DNA from: Brachypodium distachyon
Lineage: Eukaryota; Streptophyta; Magnoliopsida; Poales; Poaceae
DNA: 64,000 nt
Direction of reading: 5' to 3'
NCBI RefSeq assembly: GCF_000005505.3
Contig: NC_016131.3
Location: 53,243,355-53,307,354 of the forward strand
The notes below the pieces were generated by a model. The model had not been told where the DNA came from, did not search any database, and saw nothing but the letters and a program-made list of their open reading frames with translations. Shown here one piece after another: positions 12,600 through 23,264 of the stretch (position 1 is its first letter; the number at the start of each line of letters is the position of its first letter). A program made the translations under genes and the position numbers.

Positions 12600-13440
12600 T
12601 AATTTCGCTAAGTACTCAATCATCATTGTAGTGGTCATCTTACTGATTTCCATAGTCCTCATCACCAACATAGCCATAGCACTCATCGCCATGCTACTCA
12701 TCTCCCTCGTCACCGTACAGATCATGCTCATCATAATCCATATCAAGATCCTTGTCACGTCTGTGGTTGCCTCCAGTATTAGTTTTCAAGCCCTGAGAAA
12801 TAAAGTATAGTACCGGTGAGAAAGACAAATCATAGTCTGTTGTAGTTGTAATACAAGTGAGGTGCATGCATGATTAAGTCTTGGCACTAGCATACAGGAT
12901 CAACTTAGAATCATGGAAAAGGACCAATCAGCTAATACCATAGCACCTAATGTACAAGAGCATCTCCAAGTAATTATCTGATTATTGTTTAAAGAAATAG
13001 ACTAACCAGTTCAGTTTCATCTTGTGCAACGGCATCTCGCCCCCTTTCAAATCCAACTTCAGAATCTGAAGTGGCCTATAGCAAACACAAAAGATACTTT
13101 AAAAGGAGTTCCATAATTTCATGATAGTTCTATTTGATGGAAGCCTACCACTGAGATGTGTTCTACCACTAAGTTGTGCTGAACTTACCATGCCAGGTGC
13201 AGCTGATCGCATCAAGGCATCAAAGTCCACTTCTCCTTTCTCCAGCCAAAGACTAAATATCAACAAGTCAGCACAACCCCAAACGCTACCCACAGAATCC
13301 AATTTAAATGAGAAGAAAATATTAGCCTCACACGATAATGCTTGTTCTCTTGCCGCAAACGATTGTTCTCTCTTTCTAAAGGATCCTCTCTAGCAGACCG
13401 CACTAGCTGTGAGGCCACCCTTGTAGAATTAATCCTGGAA
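12600..13440 (-). pseudogene. CACTA-encoded Ptta/En/Spm (TnpA-like) protein, C-terminal remnant
   Basis: Reading the minus strand, three exon-like pieces are visible. At ~13430-13330 there is a charged coiled-coil-like run (REDPLERENNRLRQENKHY). At ~13076-13017 a short exon reads ATSDSEVGFERGRDAVAQ, which resembles the C-terminal part of Ptta/En/Spm-type proteins. At ~12798-12610 there is an acidic D/E/Y-rich tail broken by in-frame stops. A cag acceptor precedes the last piece. It is degenerate and unlikely to be functional. Family assignment rests on pattern resemblance only. Confidence 0.5.
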
Positions 13441-13935
13441 GATGCACATATAGGACAGACAAGCTTGCCATAAGTTATGAAGTGTTTTAGTATTCATTAG
13501 CCGTCCTACAATGGATAGAGGTGATTGTGTGGTCTTCTCATGCAGTGGTTTATCCGCTTCCGTCAACATTATGTAGAACTTTCTGGCAGCTTCTGTTGGC
13601 TCATCGTCTACAGAAACTCCTTCTGCAGCAATTGCATCAACTAGCATGTCGTTCATTCTATCTACATCCCCAGCATTCTCATGTTCTTCAACTTCAGGTA
13701 TATCAGACTCCCCATGGCTAGTCCATCTCTCATATCCTAACATGAAACCGTTGTTGCACAAATGTGTGGTCATGACATCCCTTTTGCGCTTATGACAGCA
13801 AAAACACTTGGTGCAGGGACAATATGATTCCCCATCAACAGAAGCATCGGACATTGAGAACGCATGATCCAGAAATTTATCTAACCCATTTCGCCAATCT
13901 TGAGTGATCAACCTTCCTTTTCTCTCTTTGTACAT
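13429..13935 (-). pseudogene. CACTA transposase (TnpD-type) N-terminal fragment
   Basis: 168 residues begin MYKERKGRLITQDWRNGLDK. They show the transposase-associated domain: a W near residue 14, the cysteine/histidine cluster CPCTKCFCCHKRK at ~39-51, and a later GYERWTSHGE motif. The equivalent segment in the CACTA transposase at 43430 aligns in order. The whole TNP2 catalytic part is absent. The fragment runs directly into the TnpA-like remnant at 13430, indicating an internal deletion. Confidence 0.75.
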
Positions 13936-14720
13936 CCAACTACGGTCGTTTATGTTGCTACATAATATAGAACAGTTTTGGTTTTATAATTTACTTATAT
14001 GGAAGCAGAAGGCATAGTAAAAGAATAGTGGTAAAGTGTACTATAAGCAGCCAAACATAAAAAATTCAGTGTGTACATGGGAATAAGATTTAATTTGATT
14101 TAAGTATCCAAGTTTCGTATCAATGTTCAGTATAAGAGAGAAAAAAAATCGTATACAGCTTGCTGCATTGACAATAGTTCATAGTCTTTTTTAATGGTAA
14201 TTCAGATTTAGTATCAAAGAACCATATGTCCTGCGTGCATTGGTCATACCAAACATGATTATCATTAAGACCTCGAGATAAATAACTAAGTTATGGACAG
14301 ATTATTACTATATGCATACTGCTAGCTCTTCAACTTTCTGAACCCAAAACAATGTGAATTATTGAGGATCTTACTTTTTTAGTTCCCATCAGGAGCAAAC
14401 AAGCAGGAGACAATTTTACTTACCGTGCTATCTAATTTGAATATTTGATGCCACTAAAAAACAACAATTGCTATCTCACTCTCCCCAAAAATAAGCAGTA
14501 GTGAACATATGGTCTGGTTACCAAACTTGAATCCTTCTGTTTGCATGATTGTCCCTCTTCTAGTTAATTCTAAGGCTAATTACTAAAGATCTACTGGTTC
14601 TACCCGGAGATAAATTAGCAAATCAGTGCTAGACGGAGCCAAATTAAAGTTATGAAGCGCAATCATGGATGATCCTCCCTTAAGTACAATTCATCAAACT
14701 ATCTATCTATTTTTGCACAA
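13936..14720. other. CACTA interior, AT-rich, no gene seen
   Basis: AT-rich sequence upstream (on the minus strand) of the transposase fragment. It may be its first intron. Nothing else was recognised. Confidence 0.4.
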
Positions 14721-14999
14721 TTATAGATTGCAATCAAGAAACAATTTTAAAGAAGAAGTCACGAGGAAGCATGGAGAGAGAGAGGGAGTAGAGGGATACC
14801 TCGGCGCCCCACTTTGCTTGCTGCCGCGTGATGCTTGGTTGTCCATCGCAGAGGAACTCCTCGGAGCCCCACTTTGCTTGCTGTCGTGTGATGCTTGGTT
14901 GTCCATCACAAAGAAACTCCTGGGCACCTGCTCGCCGTCAGAGTCGAAGCAAAGGAAGCAGAGGGATCGATGTGCACCTGGGCATCCATCCCATAGCAA
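14721..14999 (-). CDS. Repeat-containing ORF in the CACTA element, possible first exon
   Basis: A 92-residue minus-strand ORF. Its middle consists of two 20-residue repeats around MDNQASRGSKQSGAPR, encoded by an exact 60-bp tandem duplication (14801-14920). It lies upstream of the transposase fragment on the same strand, so it could be a leader exon or a second CACTA protein. No family was recognised. Confidence 0.3.
   Translation of the reverse strand: MLWDGCPGAHRSLCFLCFDSDGEQVPRSFFVMDNQASHDSKQSGAPRSSSAMDNQASRGSKQSGAPRYPSTPSLSPCFLVTSSLKLFLDCNL
14801..14920 (+). repeat. Two 60-bp tandem repeats
   Basis: TCGGCGCCCCACTTTGCTTG at 14801 and TCGGAGCCCCACTTTGCTTG at 14861 begin two units of exactly 60 bp that differ at about eight positions. 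Being a multiple of three, the repeat keeps the reading frame open on both strands. Confidence 0.85.
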
Positions 15000-15231
15000 C
15001 CCTAGATCGGTTTCGGAGGAGATCGAGGGTTTGTTTTAGAAACCTGATTCTGCAGCGGTTGAGGGCTCAAGGATATGAGCGAGCTGCGGCACCGGCGCGC
15101 GGGACAAGATTGGCGGGCGTGCCAAGAGTTAGCGCCAGATGGCGGCCGAAAAAAGCTGCCCGCCAAGAACTCTGACTCCAGTTACGCATGTTATGTTTAA
15201 ATAAGATAGGGAGAGGTATATAACACAGACA

Positions 15232-15304
15232 TGTTACTATCCGCTTGGTTGTGCCATGGCAGTACATATCGGTGGTCTTGGGTTCAAATCCCAGTCTTGC
15301 CTGA
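15232..15304 (+). other. tRNA-like / SINE-like pol III box inside the CACTA element
   Basis: GGGTTCAAATCCC at ~15280 fits the B box and a T-arm (stem TTGGG/CCCAG around a TTCAAAT loop). Upstream, CCGCTTGGTTGTGCC is a weak A-box-like run at roughly the right distance. No full cloverleaf could be drawn and no anticodon arm was identified, so this is at best a tRNA-derived relic. Confidence 0.3.
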
Positions 15305-16495
15305 AATGTGCAATATATTTTTCAAGCCATCTGGACCGAATTATTCTAAAAGCATTTAATTTTTTTAATCGGAAAAGACATTATTAATTTCATAATTTTC
15401 ACCGAAACACATATTTATTTAATTTAGGACATTACTACTTGATTAATGATCATGCACATACAAGTTTCTTTGTTAGGACAACTGCCTCTTGATCTCAATC
15501 AACTTCATACATGTATTATGTGTTTTAATTATTACTAGGCAGCATTACAAGTTAAATATTTTTGACATCTTTGTCCATCCGGTATGTATGGGAAGGGAGC
15601 TAGACTCAACCAGTACGAGCAAAAGCTGTCAATATGGATAATTTTAATATTTCGTGTTGGCAGAGACACGCGGTTCCAAAGGACTCACTTCTATAATACC
15701 ATTTACGGGATTTTTAGATATGTCTATTTAACCTCAACCGCTATATGGACGATATATATAACCATACCCACAGTAAACTCAATCATATCTTGTGCCTCAC
15801 ACCTCTACACCGACGGAGCTATCTTGATGGTTGAGTCCATGTGATCGAACAAATTAATATACCGATACAAGGCCAGATATATTTTTGCATTGCAATTTTT
15901 CTCCTAAAAAAGACTCATCAACTAGATTATTTTCCCCTAGATGCCCGCAAGTCATATCCGACGACACCATTCGTCTCAAAATAGGTATGGCCAGATGATT
16001 TCTTACACCACCAGCTTATTAAATAATGGCTGTGGGTCAAAGCACCGTCAAATATCCATATAGTCTACGGTTGCAGTGAATCGTCGGCTATATGTACGGT
16101 TGAGCGTGAGCGTCAACGATCGGCTATTACTAAACCCGTCGGGTATACGAACTCATAACCGAGAGTTGGCTATTTACCGTCGGTTATTGTAAATTATAGC
16201 CGAGAGTTTTTAATGAACCGTCGGCAATGTGTATTCACCGTCGACTATGTAATGTGAATAATTGTGGGTCAAAACCAAACCGTCGATTATTATTATTCAA
16301 CGTAAGCTATTACATTTGATACCCAAGCGTTGTTTTTCACCGTCGGCTTTGTTATATCACCGTCGGTTATTCGTTGACATACCCGACCAGTTCCACAGAG
16401 CCGTCAGCAATTACTTACACCGTCAGATATTACTGTATTAGCCGACGGTTCGTCGAGTACTAATAATCACCGTCGGCAATATGGGAATATCTAGT
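15305..16495 (+). other. CACTA interior and right subterminal array
   Basis: 15305-16010 is AT-rich with no recognisable gene. 16020-16495 holds many copies of ACCGTCGGCTAT-like motifs in both orientations, the right-end counterpart of the left array. Confidence 0.7.
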
Positions 16496-16502
16496 AGTGG
16501 AA

Positions 16503-17001
16503 GTTGGCACCCTGTACTCTCCAATCCCGGTCTATAGCGGATAAAACGATACTTCCCAAACAGGAATTGCTCACGTGGCTCCGAGCAGGTCCCACACGTC
16601 AGTGGCACAAACGTCTTCTTCCCCAAATCACCACCGCGGGACACGAGCGGAACTGCTGGCAGCAGGTCGCCATCTGGGCCGTCCCCACGGGGGTCTGACC
16701 GTCCTCGCCTTCTCCGTCGTCTCCGCCCAAGGCCACCGCCGACGACTTTGTCCTTCTTCTCCTGCCTGAGCACGACGGAGACCCCAAACCGCACCCGCCA
16801 CGACGCCTCGTTGGGTGGTCGCTCATGATTCTTCCTGCTAAGTGCACTCTTGAGGTTCGCGCTGCTTGGCAGCGGCGCCACCGTCCTAGACGGCTGCCGC
16901 TCCACGACCCCCGCCGGAGCCGGAGAAGAAGCCTGCCTTCCCGTCGACCCCCGCATGCCCTCCCTCACGGCTCGCCGCGCCGCCTCGTCCTGCTGCTCCA
17001 C
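16503..17001 (-). CDS. GC-rich ORF inside the MULE, possibly captured host exon
   Basis: A minus-strand ORF starts with ATG at 17001 (MEQQDEAARRAVREGMRG) and stays open until a stop at 16438 inside the CACTA end, so the CACTA insertion has changed its 3' end. It contains a basic run (GRRRRRRRG) and a segment reading SALSRKNHERPPNEASWRV. No family was recognised. The part nearest 16503-16600 is MULE terminal repeat, so only the 5' part can be host-derived. It may equally be chance ORF in GC-rich DNA. Confidence 0.25.
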
Positions 17002-17699
17002 GTGGTACGCGCCGCTCCCGCGCTGCCTTGCTAGAGAGCCTCGTGGCGAGGAGCAGCCGGGCCAAACCGCGACCCTGGTTGCCCATCCACGCCGCGCTGC
17101 AGCTCACATTCGACCTCGACGGAGGTTGTGTCACCGCGTCAATCAACACAGCATGACAGTAGACTGTACCGCTTTTGGTGAAAAACTGTCAAATTCATGC
17201 GGGAAGGCATGCAGGAATAACTGCTCAGATCCATGAAAATCTACACCCGTTCCATCTGCTAGATAAATTGTTCTCTAGTCGTGGTGATACGAGCAGACCG
17301 CGCCGGCGGACGGAAGGGAGGCGCACTACCCCTGCCGAACTTGGCCTCCATCGGTGTGTAGCTGTGCGCCTGTGCCCAGCAACTCGCATCCCCAAGAAAT
17401 TCATGTGTGCATCCAAAGGAAGAAGAAGAAGACGTGGGACCTACAACTAAAATCTCAACCGTTGGTGACGTGGGGAGCACGGATGGGAGTATAAACGGGA
17501 ACAGGCAAACAACATGACGGTCAACAATGCCAACGTAGACTGTGCCACGTCAGCATTCCCAGAAGTAATCCTACTTAAGGGCCATATTGACCGGGATTAA
17601 GAAGTTGAGGTTGCCGAGTTCAGAAATTGGTAGGCCAGGGTTTGATGTGGTCTACGGATACAAGAAGAAGGTTTAAAATGGACTTTACTCGTCGGCTCG

Positions 17700-19618
17700 C
17701 TGTGATCCCCTCTTCAATGGGCGGGCGCGACGGACCGAGTGGTGCTGACCGGCGAGTCTCCGCAGTCTTCAACAGACCCCGACGCGGCAGCAGCTAGCAG
17801 GGGAAAAAGGCGCCCAAAGAACAGAACTCATGGCCAAGGAATGGAATCAAACGTGAACCGTCCCATTCTTTTGTCCGGAGGAAAAAGAGAGCTATGGCCT
17901 ATCGCACGGAGAAGAGGATACGTTCAGGCTCTGCTTTCCTCTGAACGCCTTTGTTCCTCTTGCTGTTTCCGTGACTTGTACCATCCGATCGGATGGGCCA
18001 ACGCCCTGCAACCCTGCAGCCAGCAGGCCACAGCACGTCAGCACCACACCTGGCTACCATGGGGCCAGACACCGAGACGACACAAAAGTGCTGCTTTTTC
18101 CTTGTTTTATTTGATCGCCGAAAGAACGTGTCGTTCGTAGTTGGTACAGTGTTCAATTCAGTTTTTCTTGTAACAGCACGATAAACATGGTTGGCCTGAC
18201 CCGGTCTCTTCTTCTTCTAAACCGGCGTCGAGGGTTAATGACGATCGTTCCGTTCCTTCTATATTGCCCCGGATCAGAAACCAGGGTCAACAAGAATCAA
18301 TGTCTCCCTCTTTCGAGTCCTATTCATATGTCCTAATCCCTTTGTCTGAATGTCTGATTAAGCGTGGAAGATGACCAGGTTGAGTCAGGGTCTCAGCGAA
18401 ACCAGCTTCATGTTTGTAGTGCTCCTCTTCTTATGTGTGTATCCGCACCTAATCGGTGTGTGTGATCTTTGACTGCCGCAAGTAAGTATGATATTCGGGT
18501 CCAGTAGGCACATGCTGGGGTACGTGTGAGCGATGGCTGTAGGGATCCTGAAGAGAAGCTGAAGGAATGGCCTGCATCGAGGGCCTTGAACTTGCCGGCT
18601 CTACCGAGTCCAGGAACCTGGTGCTTGAAGCTGACTGTGCGGAAGAGAGTTGTGTAATGGTACCTTAAGGGATCGGAGGCAACCCTGCTGCGTGATTGTT
18701 AACCAGTTCTCTCCAATGATTTGATACACAACCAAGTTCAAGACAAAGTAAATTCCGTTTCGCGTTACGAGAGTTTTCTGCCTCTCTAACGACGCATGAA
18801 TCTTTGCCTCTTCCGCATTTCGAACTAAACAAAGAGCTTTTTGTTTGCGCCTCTGTTGTTTGAGATCTGAGAACGTGTCATTTCTATTTATGATCAACAA
18901 GACGCCCCTGATCTATGTATTTGCATCTAGTACCTTGCCCCCCTATATCCAACGGCTCGGAATGCTCCGCGATTGGTGATTTGTATATTTGGACTTAGCA
19001 CTTCAAATTTACCTATCCTCTGAGATATTTTCCCAACCTAGGGTTTTGTCCCCTTCTCAAGCCGCCACCACATCCGAATGTTTTAGTCCCTTCGCAAGCC
19101 GCCAACTGCTGTTGCATCTCTGTGACGGTGCGAGCCGCTGCCACCTCCGAGGGTCCTCCCCTTCACAAGCCGTCGGCGTCCACTTCACCGGCAACACAAC
19201 TTGCATCCGTGCGAACCACCGCCGCCTCTCTTGCATCCGTGCAAAACCACGGGCCACCGCTGCCGCCTCTCTTGCATCCGTGCGGACCACCGCTGCCTTC
19301 TAGATCTTTGCGGTCCGCTTCCTCCCACCTAAAAAAATCCGGTTCCACCACATCTAAACTTTTTCCACGTATTGAAAATTCTCCAACTCCAGATCCAAAT
19401 CCATTTTTATTTTGTTTTATTTATTGGAAATGTTCATGATGTATGGTACTATAATTCTTGCTCTAAAAAAAACTTTTGATGGCCCAGATAAGTAGGTACG
19501 CGTCCCTGTGGATCGGCGAAAAACGACGTTTGTTCGGTATCGAAACAAAGTCCACGGCACGGTCTTCCCCGGCGGCACTCCCTTCCCTTCCCTTCCCCCA
19601 ACAAAAAAAACCACCGCG
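17700..19618 (+). promoter_or_regulatory. Upstream region of AAA-ATPase 2
   Basis: 17720-18180 matches ~6900-7260 and 18900-19618 matches ~7690-8186, so the promoter was duplicated with the gene. 18180-18900 has no clear match in unit 1 and no recognisable gene. No strong TATA box is seen: the position of TATAAAAA in AAA-ATPase 1 reads GGTATCGAAAC here (near 19537), which suggests a different promoter strength. Confidence 0.5.
19198..19302 (+). repeat. Three imperfect CTTGCATCCGTGCG tandem repeats
   Basis: CTTGCATCCGTGCGAACCAC, CTTGCATCCGTGCAAAACCA and CTTGCATCCGTGCGGACCAC start three units spaced ~30-45 bp apart in the AAA-ATPase 2 upstream region. Unit 1 lacks this expansion. Confidence 0.75.
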
Positions 19619-21160
19619 ATGCCGCCGTCCAAGCCCGAGAGCAAGGCGCTGCTCGTGCAGCGCTTCGCCGGCCTGGGATCCACGCTGGCCGGACTGATGT
19701 TCGTGTGGAGCATGGTCCGGCCGTTCCTCCCCCGCAGCGTCTTCATGCACTACCTGGGCCGCTTCCTCAAGCGCTACCTGCGCCGGGCCCTGGGTTTCCT
19801 CGACCCCTGCCTCACCATCAACATCGGCGAGTACGACGGCGGCGACCGCATGAGGCGCGGCGAGGTGTACGACCAGGCCAGGGCGTACCTCAGCGACCGC
19901 TGCTCCGGCCGGGCGCGCTCGTTCTGGGCCGATCTCGCCTCGCGCGGCAGCCATGCCTTCGTCCTCACCATGGGCGACCGCGAGGAGGTGGGGGACGAGT
20001 TCCGCGGCGCCACCGTGTGGTGGCAGCACTTCATGTCCGGCGGCCGGAGAGGCGGCGAAGGGGACTCCGGGCAGTTCTACCAGCTCGTGTTCCACGAGCG
20101 CCACCGCGAGCTCATCGTCCAGTCCTACCTCCCCCATGTCTGCAGCGAGGGCCAGGCTATCATGGCCCGCAACCGCCGCCGCCGCCTCTACACCAATTCT
20201 TCCACCGGCGACCGGTGAGTCACCCAGACCTACCTAGCTTAATTACCTCGGGCATACACAGGGGCCGGGGCATAAGGTGTTTGCTGATTTGGCTTCTCGT
20301 CTTGTTTGATTCTTCTTCGGTGCAGGCATAAGTCGTCGTGGAGCTACGTCTTGTTCGAGCACCCATCGACATTCGACACGCTGGCCATGGACCCGGCGAA
20401 GAAGCGGAGCATCATGGACGACCTGGACGCGTTCCGGGACGGGAAGGAGTACTACGCGCGCATCGGCAAGGCGTGGAAGCGCGGGTACCTCCTCTACGGG
20501 CCACCCGGCACCGGCAAGTCCACCATGATCGCCGCCATGGCCAACTACCTCGACTACGACATCTACGACATCGAACTCACGTCCGTGGCCACCAACATCG
20601 AGCTCCGGCGCCTCTTCATCCAGACGTCGGGCAAATCCATCGTCGTCCTCGAGGACATCGACTGCTCCGCCGACCTGACCGGCAAGCGGAAGAAGTCGTC
20701 GACGCCCAGGGCGCCCGCCGACGGCGTGCCGGCCGACAAGAAGGTCACGCTCTCCGGCCTGCTCAACGCCGTGGACGGGCTTTGGTCGGCGTGCGGCGGC
20801 GAGCGGATCATCATCTTCACCACCAACTACGTGGAGGAGCTGGACCCGGCGCTGATCCGGCACGGCCGGATGGACAGGCACATCGAGATGTCCTACTGCT
20901 GCTTCGAGGCCTTCAAATTCCTCGCCAAGAACTACCTGGGCCTTGACGAGCACCATCTGTTCGACGACATCGAGGCGCTGCTCCAGGCGGCCAAGATCAC
21001 CACCGCCGACGTCGCCGAGCAACTGATGATTAAGTGCGCCGACGACGATGCCGACTCCTGCCTCGCCAACCTGCTGAAAGCTTTGGCCCTGAAGGTCGAG
21101 GAGAATAAGCTAGCCGAGACCAAGATTATCAAGGGCAAGAAGGTTTCGGAAGACGAGTAG
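19619..21160 (+). CDS. BCS1-type AAA-ATPase 2
   Basis: Exons 19619-20214 and 20326-21160, with the same intron position and phase as AAA-ATPase 1, encode 476 residues. The frame is open upstream to 19508, but the ATG at 19619 was chosen because it aligns with the start context of AAA-ATPase 1. It has an N-terminal hydrophobic segment, the AAA_assoc domain, Walker A GPPGTGKS and Walker B (IVVLED), all intact. It is very similar to AAA-ATPase 1 through the AAA+ core. Differences are a shorter linker after LTGKRKK, a glycine-rich insertion in exon 1 (GGRRGGEGDSG) and a charged C-terminal extension ending KGKKVSEDE. Role is as inferred for the family: a membrane-anchored stress-related ATPase. 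Confidence 0.92.
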
Positions 21161-23091
21161 AGCTAGCTTAATCAGGAGTCAATCAATCTGTTTTAGAGTG
21201 TTAGTGGTTTAATTCATATATCTGCGGAAGACATTGTAGTTGTTCGATTGTTACTGTGGATCGTTGGTTGCCTCTTGCTACTGATGCCGGAATGGCGTTA
21301 ATTAGAATGCATGATGCAGAATAGTGTCTAATCCTGTCAGTTCGTTGGGTCATGCTTGCTTCTCATGCCGGATGATCCATTTGAACTCAGAAATGCATAG
21401 TGATAACATTTCCGTTTGCTGGATGCAAGAATGATGGTTGAATTTGAAATTGTGCTCGTAATCTCTTGAATCTGGGTGGAGTTACAGGGCATCTGCTATT
21501 TAATCCATCGACTGTTTTACTTTTACTGCAGGATATTGACTGTTTGATCCTCCTGGTCAAAAAGGCAGCGCCTCTGAGTAGGTTGCATGACGGCGTAGAA
21601 CACACGCGTATATGGCTGCATGCAGGATGCAGCACAAGTTCTGTTTGATCCTCTGCTTTGTTTTGCTGCAGGAAGATATCTTGGGTATACTACGGGGTCT
21701 GCTTGTCAAAAAGGCTTTGCGTTCGTCTCAACGTACGTACGCACCATGTGCAAGCTGAAAGCACAGTCCTCTGAGAGCAAGCAGCCATTCACTGTCCTCT
21801 GAAGACCAAGCACGGCTTGTTGAAAGTGGAAACCGTTCTATTTTTGTGCCAAAGATTCTTTCCTTGGTATATAAGCATGGTTCCAAAACGTGGTGCTCTT
21901 GCGATGGATGATTTTGATTAGCAAATGTTGCATCTATAAATCTTCTTTTTGACAGATCAAATAGAAACAAAAATACTCTTCGCGTAAAAGGGAAAACATC
22001 GTGCCTCCTGTGCTTCTTCTGAGACGAGTAGATACGGGCTATCCAGACGAGCCAACGCCAGAGGACATATACTCACTCAACACGTTCGTGTTTGCTTGTC
22101 CGGTTCCCTGTCTGGCTCGTTGTATCCTGCATCGTGGTGTGAGCGGCCAGCTTAGGTAGGCTTCACCGAACCACAATATGCCAAGGAAAAACCTAGTCGT
22201 CAGAAAAGGAAAAATAAAATAAAAAGAACAATAGTCCCTGGAAGAAGCCATCGCTTTAGAGTTTGTCCTCTCTGAACATACAATCGACAGTTGCCTTCTT
22301 CCTTCTTGAAATGTCTTCTTTTCTTCACACCCTTGATCACGACTAGCTAGAGTCGTCGCCCTAAGAATAAGATAGACTCTTGGACTGTTCGAATATGTCA
22401 TCATTTTGGTAGCCTTTTTTCTTTCAGACGGGGCAGAGTAGTTAACTATTTTCATTTGGATACAAGCTTAACCAAACATCTAAACAATTTTGTTTGAGTA
22501 GTATATTCAGGTGGGACTCTCTCCTCGGTGATTGTCTTTTTAAAAATCAAGGCCGCAATGGACCCACGAAAATTGAGGAAAATCAACCTAGCTGCCTTTG
22601 TTTACGCAACGCATGAACAATCACGATGAGTTTGGCTTCTTAGTTTGAGTCGGTTTCGAAATTTGTCCCAAATTTCACAGGGCCATGAAAAAAGTTCATC
22701 TCGGCCCAAGTACTTTGGGCATTCGAATTTGAAACGTGTAACAAAGAAAGTGCAAGCAATTTACAACTAATAGATCTGTTCTAGTGGTAAGGATGGTTCT
22801 GCTCCAATTTAATTCAACCTTTTCTTATAAATTTTGCATTTTCTTTTTCCAAATTCTGGTTTCTCAGTGGGCTTCAATTTTTTTTATTGCAACCACTTTC
22901 TGTTTTATTTTCTTTAAGAAATTACAAGCCTACACAACATGAAAGATACTTGCCATATGTTTTTTCCTCTACCAAGACCTACATCTCCACCTTATCTTTG
23001 ATCTTTGCTACTCCTTCTATTAGTCTTATTTCATTTGTTTTGACCAATCCTTTGACTAATAATCAACTATCAATATATAATTTGGGAGTAT
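21161..23091. other. 3' flank of AAA-ATPase 2 and intergenic spacer
   Basis: 21161-~21600 matches the 3' flank of AAA-ATPase 1. Beyond that, 21640-23091 is unique-looking AT-rich sequence in which no gene, LTR or MITE was recognised. Confidence 0.5.
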
Positions 23092-23264
23092 CTATTTTTC
23101 AGTCACCTAAAAAATAGTTGTTTCTCAGTCGACAATCATATCCATCCAATGAAGATTTTCTCATCCATCAAACCTACATTAATTTTACACGAATCTCAAT
23201 GATTGAATCAAAATGTTTGATCATCGACTAAGAAATAGTTATTTCTCAGTCGCCTAAGAAATAG
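23092..23264. mobile_element. MITE-like inverted-repeat element
   Basis: About 50 bp at the left end (CTATTTTTCAGTCACCTAAA) pairs with the right end read on the other strand (CTATTTCTTAGGCGACTGAG). Each arm repeats the module 'tttctcagtcg', so the element can fold back on itself at two scales. Total is ~173 bp. No target duplication was made out, so the superfamily is unassigned. Confidence 0.6.

Larger units (their letters stand above)
11690..16502 (-). mobile_element. CACTA (En/Spm) transposon, non-autonomous, nested in the MULE
   Basis: Ends are CACTACTAG at 11693 and its complement CTAGTAGTG finishing at 16499, with a perfect 3-bp target duplication GAA (11690-11692, 16500-16502). Length is 4807 bp. 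Both ends (11700-12350, 16020-16495) are packed with the subterminal motif CCGTCGGCTAT and its complement GCCGACGGT, the binding-site array typical of the superfamily. The interior has only minus-strand transposase remnants, so it would need help from another copy to move. Confidence 0.93.
11612..17699. mobile_element. Mutator-like element (Pack-MULE candidate), split by a CACTA insertion
   Basis: Left end 11621-11692 (GAGTAAAGTCTATTTTGAAC) and right end 17690 inward (GAGTAAAGTCCATTTTAAAC) are long terminal inverted repeats. The alignment continues past the CACTA insertion into 16503-16600, so the TIR is at least ~100 bp. Nine-base flanks gttggcttg (11612-11620) and gtcggctcg (17691-17699) match at 7 of 9 positions, the two differences being C/T. 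A 9-bp duplication is the Mutator signature. Without the CACTA insertion the element is ~1.26 kb. It encodes no visible MURA transposase, and its GC-rich interior may be captured host sequence. Confidence 0.75.
11425..21640 (+). repeat. Tandem segmental duplication, unit 2 (AAA-ATPase 2)
   Basis: This is the second copy of 5590-10100. It is expanded because a Mutator-like element with a nested CACTA element was inserted at 11621-17690. Homology resumes at ~17720 and runs through the gene and its 3' flank. Confidence 0.75.

Noticed and set aside
12454..12810. Plus-strand hydrophobic ORF in the CACTA element
   Set aside because: It is antisense to the acidic D/E/Y-rich tail of the TnpA-like remnant; the isoleucine/valine richness is a shadow of GAT/GAC codons.
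19508..19618. Upstream in-frame start for AAA-ATPase 2
   Set aside because: The extra 37 residues have no counterpart in AAA-ATPase 1, whose start aligns with the ATG at 19619.
22770..22830. tRNA-like A-box run near 'tctagtggtaagg'
   Set aside because: No matching B box or foldable cloverleaf follows; only a weak 'attcaacc'.
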